This document shows positions 24,426-34,400 of a stretch of DNA of 64,000 bases, one piece after another. The notes beneath the pieces are model-generated. The model searched no databases, was not told the DNA's origin, and worked only from the letters and a program-made list of their open reading frames with translations. The translations under genes and the position numbers were made by a program. How positions within the stretch are numbered: position 1 is the first letter of the stretch; every line of letters starts with the position of its first letter. This stretch comes from Neckera pumila (taxonomy: Eukaryota; Streptophyta; Bryopsida; Hypnales; Neckeraceae), in NCBI GenBank assembly GCA_963969595.1, contig OZ018409.1, positions 31,509,282 to 31,573,281 of the forward strand. Reading direction: 5' to 3'.

Positions 24426-25354
24426 TCACTACGGTTTACCATATACAGCTGGGTGCAACTCAATGCATCCGAGATCTGTTTTTGTAGTTACTACGTGATA
24501 ACTCACAAAGGAATCCTTTGTACAGGTTATCTGTGGCCTTTGATCAGGATTTATTCTTTCCAACTTTCCCAGTAGAAATTCTAGTACAGTGAACCGACAC
24601 AAGGCTTGTTGGCTTCCCTGCATACTTTTAGTGAGCACCACATCTGTGGTCGTTTAGTAGTCTTGTAAGTATTCTTTAGTCTGAAAATTGTAGTATAGTA
24701 CATGTTGAGGGCAAGTGAGTGGGGACCGCTTGACTGCTGTAAGGTGACAGTCCCATGTCATGAGTGCATGCTGAATAGCACTTCGTGATATATTTGATTT
24801 AAGATGGACACTTTTGTGGCAAGTTGCTAAGTCATCCAGAACACAAGTCCATACCATGTCAATAGTCCGATTTCAGGGTTTTCATTAAACCCAAAGTATC
24901 TTCTATACCTTAACCCCTTTAGCCTGTTATGACCAGAAATGGCCTGCGATGACCTGTATTCTTTGATTTGGGAGGCCTGACTTGTGTTTTCTGAAATACG
25001 CGTAACAACAAGAGGGGAGAATATTTAGGGATTTTTTTGTAAAAAATTTCGGAAGTATGCAGATTCCGTCCCCGCCTGCAAGAATGGTCGTTTCGGTGTA
25101 TTTGAGGGATATACGTAGTTCTTTAGAGAAATCTCTGGAGGTATGCACAGTTTCCAGTTGTGTCAGATACTGTCATTCTCGCAACACACTGAGCCGGTCA
25201 ATAGTAGTTGGGGGTAAGTTAAATCCGGGGAGAGGGAGTAGACGTGCTCATTTTCCGTTCAAACTCTGGTTCAAACTTGGTAATTGAAGTCCAACCAAGT
25301 GTTTTGGAAGAGTCTTTACTGTTTTTTTGTATCCTCTACGTTACAATCATTTGC
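24426..25354. other. ORMDL 3' flank and intergenic DNA
   Basis: The first part is probably 3' UTR. No further gene or repeat is recognised until the GW2/DA2-like fragment. Confidence 0.4.
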
Positions 25355-25759
25355 ACCCTAAACCGCAAGTGCCCTTTTTGCAAATCTCATAACTACACTG
25401 TGGAGTTCCGTGGTGTAAAGAGTCCCGAGGAAAAGACCATCGAAGCTGCATTGAGTCCTTTTGCCCTTGCGAATTCCGCTTCTCCACTGCACCAAGATTT
25501 TTGTTGTCACTCTTATTATCACACTCTCCATTATCACACTCTCCATTATCACATTGTGGGTTATCCAAGGTGTGACATAAAAGAGTTTTGGGTGTACCGC
25601 ATCATACGCTCTGCTTTTGCAGGAAGAGCAAAAGGTTATAGAGGCTAAAATATGTATGCGGAAACAAGAGTTTTGGGATGACAAAGAACGGGAGCAGCGT
25701 CACAGACAGGAAGCTCATCGTCATGAGGAAAATGTCCTGAAACCACCGGCACAGGAAAG
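25355..25759 (+). pseudogene. Fragment of a GW2/DA2-like RING E3 ligase gene
   Basis: Two segments match consecutive parts of the plant GW2/DA2 grain and organ-size E3 ligase. At 25370-25444 the frame reads CPFCKSHNYTVEFRGVKSPE followed by EKTIE, the end of the RING domain and the segment after it. At 25623-25759 it reads EEQKVIEAKICMRKQEFWDD and onward, with a normal acceptor (TTTGCAG) and donor (AAAG/GTGATG). The first segment has no donor where one is expected. The upstream RING cysteines, the N-terminus and all later exons are absent, since repeats begin at about 25940. The spacer holds a 15-bp tandem repeat (CATTATCACACTCTC) near 25519-25552. It is best read as a truncated gene copy. Confidence 0.7.
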
Positions 25760-26209
25760 GTGATGAACTTGCTAATACCAGCCCCCTTTGGTTGTTGAGC
25801 TTCCCGAGTCCTGCTCCGAATCCAATATGATTACATAACAAGTGAACGAGCTCATTTGAAAACAATGGAAACAACTTTTTATGTGGTCCTTTGTGGTTTT
25901 AAAATGACCATTGTGATTGATTGTAGCATTGGAAGTATTAGTGAATTTGAATGCTTATCATCTTGCAATCCATGTGGTGGAAATTTCTGAAATTTTTAGC
26001 ACATGTTCTCAAGTCAGCATACTACAAGATCCTATGGTTACCTGTGTCAAAAAAAGTTTTTTCCAAAAATTTGGTACTTGTTCTAAAAACAACAGTTTTT
26101 GAGTGTTTTTGGTGAAAACATAGTCATGGAACTTTAGGGATTAACCTTAGAATGTCGGGCTGGTCACCATGGAAATCATCTTTTCTAAGTACCATGTGTT
26201 TCATTTGCT
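25760..26209. repeat. TTAA-family fragment between the GW2-like remnant and the next element
   Basis: From about 25940 to 26145 the sequence repeats the 3' part of the TTAA elements: GCAATCCATGTGGTGGAAAT, then CTACAAGATCCTATGGTTAC, ending GGAACTTTAGGGATTAA at 26141. The left part is missing or unrecognisable. Confidence 0.55.
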
Positions 26210-27405
26210 TTAACCCCTAAAGGACCATTGTGCCTTCGGGGGGAAAATTGGATTTTGGGCAGGTATTTACGGTCTCATTTTTGTCATGGCTTTTTAAATT
26301 TATTTTTTGAAGATAGAAAAATTCATTAGCTTTGTGGAAATCTAATTTTTTTATTCAATTGGTGCCCAAGAATAGAGGGTTGCTATTATGTGAGTTATAA
26401 AAGTGTGAGCCTGTGAGTCTAGAATACCACACACTTATATTATAGGTGTATATATTATAGAACTGTCTATGATTATAGGGTATATCTATATGTCCATATG
26501 TCCATATCCATATATCCTATATCCATATAGGGTATGTTACAAATATCCATATTATAGGTGTTTATGATACATACACCTTCTATAGTATGTGTTATCTATA
26601 TTATAGGTACCTATATTGTAGGCTCAATACTCACCAACTTGCATTCTTGGGATCACATACTAGCACCATTGCCATGGAACAAAAGTTATGTCCAAAGAAG
26701 CTCAAAACAAGGGAGATTGGGTAGCAAAAAAAATTTCAATTTTTTTTCTTTTCATAGCTTATATTTTTGTCTACATGGAAACTCTTGATTCATTTCACTT
26801 GGATAAGTGATGTGAAAGTTATAGACAATCTTGTTTTTTTGGGCTAAATATTAGAGCATCTTCTTGAAAAAATAACTTATAGGATTCATTTTTAAATGCA
26901 ATTTTTACAATTTTTCAAAAAAATAAGTTCCACATAGTCTAGTTTTCTTGCTAGAACCATTGGAATTAGTACAATTTAATTCCATCTTAGATATATTAAT
27001 AATTTAGATTTCCTTCTATCTCATACCTACCTCTTAACAATTTTTTTAAGAAAATGAAGTCTTTTTGAATTTTTTTCCTAGTCTCTCAATTCAATTCCCC
27101 ACTACAAATATTTAAACCTCAAAACTCTGTAGTGCAAAAAAATATTAGTTAAGAAGGTTTAAAGTCAAATAATCTAGTCCCGCAATGTGCAAAAAAATCT
27201 TATTTTCTTCATTTTAAACACAAATATACCGCAATCTATACGGTCATAAATTTTGAAATTTATTCTACACATTTTCATATTAGTTAGGTATAAGATCCTA
27301 TGGTTAGACATGCAAACAATTTTCAAACTTTTATACTCTTTGCAATAGAAATAGCGGTTTTAAGTGTTTTTGGTAGAAAAATGGCCTTGATCCTATGAGG
27401 GTTAA
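26210..27405. mobile_element. TTAA-bounded non-autonomous element, 1.2 kb
   Basis: TTAACCCCTAAAGGACCATTG starts at 26210 and GGCCTTGATCCTATGAGGGTTAA ends at 27405. The ends are inverted repeats beginning CCC, with TTAA on both sides. The interior parallels 12275-13196 but carries an extra, degenerate AT-rich block at about 26395-26640 built of TATCCATAT/ATTATAGGT repeats. It has no coding capacity. Confidence 0.72.
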
Positions 27406-27561
27406 GAAAAATTCTAGAGCATTCATTAGAGGTCAAACTACTATGCAAGATCTCCTTTTTCCGCACAAAATTCCAAAGATGAACATTAAACTTCCTTTCT
27501 ATACAGAGGGATTTTTTTTATCATCTATTGGACACTAAGCATTTGTGGTGACTTAATAGGG

Positions 27562-28606
27562 TTAACCCTCAAAGGACGCTGAGGACAATAAGTTTTTGAT
27601 GGATGACTTTCTTTATTACTATAGAAACATGGAATACACCTATTGATTCAAAAATCTAAATACTTATCATCGAGGTAGCATCTTTTTAGATTTTAAATAC
27701 AAATAGTCTCTTTCTAAGACTTCCTAAACTTCATCTTTTTAAAAATGGGTTTTGACCACAATTTATCTTTCTTCAAATTTAATCCGTAAAAGATTAGATC
27801 CATTGCCAAATGGTCAAACATCAGATTTGAATGGCAATTCTATAATATTATTATGTGAAACTATGAATTGTTTATCATTGTGGAAAAATTCAATTTGTTT
27901 TTCAAAAAATTGTCATTGTTGTAATTTTTATAGGAAGAAGTGAAAATAAATAAAAATAGAAAAAACAATTCGATTAAGTTGATAATTTTCAAGAGCTACA
28001 ATTAGTAATGGAGAGTAATGTGAAATTTTCTCAATGAATTATTTTGTTTTTCTACCCAAAAAATCATTGGCGAAGACCTTCAAGTCAATTTCGACTATCA
28101 ATCTAAATTTGTCCTTTTAAATAATTGATATATAAGATTTTAATCTTTTTGGCTAGCGAAAAAATGTATTTTCTATGGATGTATTTTTTCCAAACTTTTT
28201 ATGGAAAAATAAAACTATTGTAATTTTTTAAAGTAAAATGTGGAAATAAAATATACCAATTAGACTACATATTAGAATAATCTGGGATTCTTACTATGAA
28301 TGGAGGTAAGAATGTGAAACATAGTTTTGGAGTTGAAATTTCAAAATCATTTCAAAAGAAAAAAATATGAATAAAAAACACATAATATTGTATTATTTGG
28401 ATTCTGGTATATGGAATTTGCAATTGCAGTAATTTTTTCAAGTTTTCCATTTTTTCAAAATTTTAAATGGAAAAGAAAGAGATTTTGTCAATCTTCATTT
28501 TCTTAGTTTAAATCAAAAACCAAAAATGGTTATATTGAAAGTTACAAATATTAAGATTGAACAAGGAACATCTCTTTTGGGGATGCATGGATCTTTAAAG
28601 GATTAA
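27562..28606. mobile_element. TTAA-bounded element, 1.04 kb, different interior
   Basis: TTAACCCTCAAAGGACGCTG starts at 27562 and GCATGGATCTTTAAAGGATTAA ends at 28606. The ends fit the family, but the AT-rich interior does not obviously match the 12275 or 26210 copies. This suggests that several sequences share the same kind of ends. Confidence 0.55.
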
Positions 28607-28689
28607 GGAAATTAAAGTATAGTTGATTGCCATATTTTGAAGCAAATTATCTTAGCTTTCCATAGAGTATAGTTTAATCTTCTAATTTT

Positions 28690-29460
28690 TAACCTCTAGG
28701 TTTCTTGCATAATTGGTTAAATGCCTTGAGGCACCAAATTTTGGTGCCAATAAAACTTTGAAGTTAAATAAAACCTTACCAAGTTGCTATTTTTAATAGT
28801 TTATATTTAAAAAAATTCTTTTTGGAATCTCGTTTTAGCATGAAAAATCCAATTTTGAAAATGAATGATTATGATTTCTCTATTTAAGATTTTGTGCAAG
28901 GGCTTCCATTGCAAATTTAGATTTTTTTAGTGTTGAGGGCTCTTGGAAATGAGTCTCAAATACACTAGATTTTGGAGAAAAAATCACATTAGAAATTCAT
29001 TAAAAAAATTGTAGAGTAGATTTTGAGAAGCCATAAATTGATTGCGGTCAATGGGTTATGCATGTTATGCACTTTAACCTCATATTTTTTTGGTGATCAG
29101 TTTTTTAGATTTGACATATGAAAAGACGATTGAAAGACTTCAAATCTCTTAATATACATAGTTTTAACACCTTCATTATCAACATTATAATCTTTCCATC
29201 CATAAGTGATTTTGTTGTATTTCCTTTTTCTATGTGATCTCTAATATGTCTAGTTTGATTTGTACCACTAGAAGAAAATTGCGTTGATTTCAACAAAATC
29301 AACTTGACATGTTTGTTGTGTCCAACACAAAATTTGTGTTGAAAAAAATTGAAACACGTAGGTTTTGTATTGGACACAATAAATATGTCAACATTTGATT
29401 TTATTGAAATCAATGCAGTTTTCTTTTAGTATGCGGTTATAATTTCAAAAAATATTAATA
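28690..29460 (-). repeat. Inverted copy C of the repeat at 2840-3724
   Basis: Read on the minus strand it follows copy B from about 2940 to 3680: ATCAATTTATGACTTTTCAA, AGAGCCCTCAACACTA (empty site for the MITE at 3275) and AAACTATTAAAAATAGC. A CACTA-like MITE interrupts it at 29266-29431. The TTAA ends are not preserved. Confidence 0.7.
29266..29431. mobile_element. CACTA-like MITE, 166 bp
   Basis: The left end CACTAGAAGAAAATTGCGTT and the right end ending GCAGTTTTCTTTTAGTA form long inverted repeats (about 70 bp per arm, imperfect). Flanks are TAC on the left and TGC on the right. The related repeat near 2950 has a single TAC at this site (reading TTATACGG on the minus strand), which supports a 3-bp duplication of TAC with one later mutation. 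CACTA ends and 3-bp duplications are typical of En/Spm-type elements. Confidence 0.7.
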
Positions 29461-29548
29461 AAACTTATGAAATTGTTGGCTATTTGTTCAATTTAAAGCA
29501 AATTTCAAGAATCTCAAAAAAGGCCTTAGGCATTAGGTAACCTCTATA

Positions 29549-29665
29549 TAGAGCTAGAAGTTTTGTGTTAGGTATTATATATGGTGATTAAGTACAAATC
29601 CAAGTTTTGAGTTAGGTATTATATATAGTGTTTAAGTACAAATCCAAGTTTTGAGTTGGAAATTA
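29549..29665. repeat. Tandem repeat of about 54 bp, two-plus copies
   Basis: The string TTAGGTATTATATATRGTGW followed by TTAAGTACAAATCC is repeated head to tail, with a partial third copy. Confidence 0.75.
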
Positions 29666-31429
29666 TATTGAATTTTATTTTATTTTGAAAACTTTTAAAT
29701 GTTCTTTTAAGCAAAAATCCAAATTCCAATTCTTACATTTTAAGACTTCACCCCAATATAACCTATAGTAAAGAAGTATTGAACCTTCAAGTTTTGTATT
29801 GTAGACATTTCAAATTACAAAGGTTGTCAATTTTGCTTAATTGTATATTCTTGCAAAAATGAGCCATTATAATTGATCAATTAATTAATTATATATCAAT
29901 AAACCTGTGCCAAGAAATGTACCATTCATTTTGCAAGAGGATTATTTCCCATAATCCCCTCTTAGCACATGAAATCCGCATAATCAGTAATTATGAATTT
30001 CTCATTCATCAATCACATATTTCATCCATTTCTACACAAGTGTTTACATCGGCCAATCTCCTCATTGTTTGGAATACTGAAAATAAACAAGTATTCCTCG
30101 TCAGACTTCGCCCTCCTTGTCATCCTTTTATTTTCAGAATTCCCTCGACCTCGGTGATTACTTAAATGTTAAAAAAAAAGGAAAGGAAAAAAGAGTCTCA
30201 TTTGTGGAACTGCCCACATGCCAAGAGGACGCCAGGGCAGAGAAATCAGTTTCCGGTGCCCTGTTCCGGGCAGCGCCAAACACTGCCCGTGCTTCACCCC
30301 TCTCCATACTTGGCCATTGCAGCTCTACACTTAACTGAAGCCATTTTCGGCCACTTTTCTTGGTGCCTTCCATGGCTGCTGTAACTGCTCTCTCGCTGCT
30401 TCTCCCTGCAGCTTCTTTGCTGCCTTCATGCTCACCAGTGCAAATGCCTCTTTGCATTGCTGCTCCTCTAATTGACGTTTCTTTCATGTCCTTGAACACG
30501 CTCTGCGATTTGAATTGGATCGATCGAAGCAGTACAATATATCACACAATCGGATGTCTGGTACCTAATTCCATAGGGGACCGAAGTGAAAGCGCTGGTG
30601 GAGTCAGAGCTCGTTTCTGTGATTGTTTCGTGATTTGATAAGCTCGATGCCGCTTTAAGGTTTAATTTGGCTCGCTGAGTTTTTCATATGTCGGGCAAAT
30701 GTGGGGTTGAATGTTGCGCGGGTGGATATGATGTGTGCATTGCTCTGTATCTGGCGTATCTGCTTGCTGGACTGACGTTGATGATTGGTTGAGCTTTCGA
30801 TTCTAGCTTGTAGATCGAGTAATCGGCTACATTGACAGATTAAATTGAGGAAAAGAATTCAGTCTACGGATTAGAAAAATGCAATTCAAGAAGGAGATGA
30901 TCTGAGGATAATGTGCGCTAGCTGCTTAATTGTTAATTGGTGGCGTTAAGAGCACTCGTGTGATGGACATTGGTCTATTTATTTATGGCGATTTCGATGT
31001 TCATAGATAAATTGCTCATTAGAGTAATTGAGAGACTGTTGTCTCGGATTGTTTCGGATTGTTTCGGATTTGTCGAGCGACGCTAAAATTTATGATTAGA
31101 ATCACTGGCACTGTCTTTGAAAAGGAAATTTCGGAGCCTGCAACAGTTTTAAACCTGATCTTATGATCCGAATTACCTCTAGTTAGAGCTCTTGTAGGGT
31201 TTAGTCGACAGATTGCCGAGTGAAGGAAATTTTGGCACGTTACGAGTAATTGGATCCCCTGTGCGGGCAACTCGCTTATGTTAACTCAAGCTAAGGCGGA
31301 GGTTGCAGTGATTGATCATTGTTTCCACTTGTAATAATTTGATCAACAACCTCTGCTCTGACTTCAAATTGGTGACGATCCAGAATAATTCCATTAAATT
31401 ACTTTATTAATAATTATTGCAATCGTTAG
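29666..31429. other. Upstream region of the E2F-like gene
   Basis: It is AT-rich to about 30180, then GC-richer (30220-30650), which may mark the promoter and leader of the gene that starts downstream. An open frame of 92 codons at 30360 has a hydrophobic start but no family resemblance. The true first coding exon of the downstream gene may lie here; ATG 31279 is one candidate, reading MLTQAKAEVA. Confidence 0.4.
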
Positions 31430-34400
31430 ATTGACGGACTTGGATTAGGCGGTGGCCATTCTGTCGAGACTTTAAATTCTCAAAGTCTGCTTAAGTTTGA
31501 ATTACAATCGAGGCTGCAAGCCGGAGACGTCCACGTTCTCTACTTCCTTAAAAATTCTCCAATGATGCCTACGAGGAGGCAAATGGTCTGTGATGAGGAG
31601 CTTCGGCTAAGTAATGGCAAAGAAAATTCCACTGAAAAAAATTGTTTAAGGACATCGGAGATTCTCTGCCCTGAGTCGACGAGTACTGCGGTGGCGATTG
31701 TTGAGCAACCGGAATTAAGGTATGCACGACTGTACGAATATTATCTGCCTCTGTCCATAGGTGATTTCTGAAGGCCAGAATATATGTGCTAGCGTCACAA
31801 CGTGTTCAAGATCGGTGATCGATACACAAGTGCACGTGCATCCGCTTCTTGAATGAAATCGGTGGTGCCTAAAGGATCTCTTAAACGATCTCTCGCCGTT
31901 GACCTTTGAAATACACCTCCGGCACAAGGCGGAATGGGAGCAGCGGTCGTTCAAGGGTTGATTAGCATCAGGGCATTCCAGGGGTCTTAGGTATGCAGCA
32001 AAACAGAGATGAGCCGTGCGGTTCGATCACCCGTGCTGATTAATCTAATAATCTCTAATTGCCGCGCGAGCATTTATATTCTTACACCATTTCCAATGCT
32101 AACCGCCATTCGGATCTCGTGCAGAGCGTACAAACTCGGAAAGCAAAAGTGCTCTTACAATCAGGTTGAGCTGGTAATTAAAGATATTAGTGGCGGCAAG
32201 TTGTCGGAGCTGCGGGTTTCAGAAGCAATCGAGACTATCGTCGGAACTGAAGTGGAGGAGCAGCTTCGTGAAAGTTGCCTGAAATTCCATGTGCGATTCG
32301 TTAACAACGCGCGCATTCAGTTGTACATTTACGTGGTTTACTCGAGTCCTTATGGGACAACGAGACACGATAAGCATACCGTGTTGTATCATTGGATGCC
32401 AGTCACACGCTCAAAATGCAGGAAAGGATGCACTGGTTCTGTGATTCGCGGTCTGCAACGATTTGGTAGAATGCCGCGAAGAGGGGCGGCGGCCGTGGAT
32501 GGAGAGGACACTTGGAAAGAGCCTCGGCATCTGTATATCGCAATTGACGAGGCCAGCACTCACGTTTGTCCCCGGCACGAGACCTCGAAATTCAGATTGC
32601 TCGTTGCTGCCTACGATGATAGACATCAGTTACTTGGAACAACAGTCTCCAGCAGCATTCGAGTCCTAGCAAATAATGATGCTCCCCTTGGTGCTGCTTC
32701 GTTCAAGCTACATTGCCACTTGAAAGGTAGGGGTCGATAGTTAGGAAATATTTTTTGCCAATTAAAACAGAGCCAAAGTCAGGGATCTCCTCTTGATAGA
32801 CTGAGCTGTTGTTTCTAGATTTCTCACTCTGAGAGGATCCTCGAGGTCTCAGAAAATATTTTCGCGTACCTAGTATCTTAGGGAATCCTGTCCCAAAGTG
32901 GACAGTTAACCCTTTTCGCTTCATTAGAGTTTATTCCGCTTCTCGATCTAATTAATGATAGCGAAAGCCTAATACTGAATACTTCGGGCAATCAGTCGGC
33001 ATCAGTTTGAACGTACTTCGACGACTATGTACGCCAATTTAAGCATTAATAGATAGGAGAAGAATTGATAGTTGAGAATCTGTGAATTGCAATTGCAGGG
33101 ATCGACAATGGCTCTAGAGTGTAAGGCTTTGTAGCTGCGAATGCTGAAATTCTCTGTATAGCAGAGGTTTAATTTACTCTTAAAATGTGTGCATGGTCCT
33201 TCATAAGCAGGTGCACTTAGAGGTCCATCACCAAGTCGGAGTAGCAGGCTCCAATTGAGTGACTATCAAAATCCAGTTCAATGCCGCTTACCTCTTCAAG
33301 GTGGAGCTTCCGCTACTTTTCTCCTAATCCTTCGAGAGAACTTTGTGTAGTTCAATTATGAGCTTGTGCTTGAGATGATCTTGAAATATTCGACGGTTTT
33401 TGAGGACTAATCCTGAATTTTCAGCAGCATTTGCTTGCTATTGAATCAATTCTGAGGGGGGACAAGTTAGGACATGCTCAAACCTGTAGATGTCAAAACC
33501 AGCACTGATGACTTTATCGTGTACTCTACAGCAATTCCTCCAAATACGAGCCCCTCAAGGTCAAAAACAACAGCAACCGAGGAGATGCCGAAGAGCGATT
33601 CATCTACTTCTAAAGCTACAGTGTTATTTACGCCTAATGCAACAAGTGAATCCTCAAATAAGCAGGTGAAACGGAAATTCTGAGAATTCCACCTTTGAGC
33701 TACGATTTTCTGCTATCTCGTAATTGAAACGGGGAAGTGAATTAAAACTGCGGTATAAGTTTTACATAACCAGGACACACGTCAGTAGTATCGATAACCT
33801 GAAATAAACTTTAATAATACGCTTTGTAATATTGCTACTCTAGTTGGTCACCATATGTAGGAAATGCACGAGATGCAGTTCACGATTGAAGACCGTATTC
33901 TCAGTCGGTTCCATCTTTCAGGTGGCTGCTCTGACAGGTGAGGAGCAGCGCAAGAACCCTGCTATTGACGGCCCTCAGGGCGACATCATCGAGAATGCTG
34001 TGCCTCATGTTACCAGCAGGTAAGTAAATCAACAAAGAAATGATCGCCTGCAAAAGCAACAAATATTTCAAAACATTTGACGATGGAAAACACGTAATTA
34101 AATTGTAAAATTTTCTGTTTGTACCTAATATGTACATTTAGCCGAAGATTTTTCTTTAATCGATCACTCAATTTCCAGAAATCCGGTTGGACTTGGCAGG
34201 GTCTTGGAAGTCTGCTCCCTAAAGCCGGTTGAGTCAATCGTATCCTTGAGGACGCTAGCAAAGATTGTTGGTGAGAATCGAAAGGATTATCCGCCAATCT
34301 TTCAGTATTCTCATATATCTTATTAGGAGTAGTTTGCGTTTAGTAGACTATAATTATATATTCGGTCTGGTTCAGTTAGTTCTATGAGGTGAACTAATTG

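Noticed and set aside
30360..30638. 92-codon frame with a hydrophobic, secretory-looking N-terminus
   Set aside because: No family resemblance, no downstream exon in phase and probable leader context; composition alone does not support a gene.
33098..33119. Possible micro-exon (GCAG/GGATCGAC...AGAGT/GTAAGG) in the E2F-like gene
   Set aside because: Good splice signals, but using it breaks phase with the following exons; the exon at 33211-33300 keeps phase.
33425..33470. Alternative exon reading QHLLAIESILRGDKLG
   Set aside because: The frame looks coding but is offset by one from the next exon and runs into a stop; no fitting donor was found.
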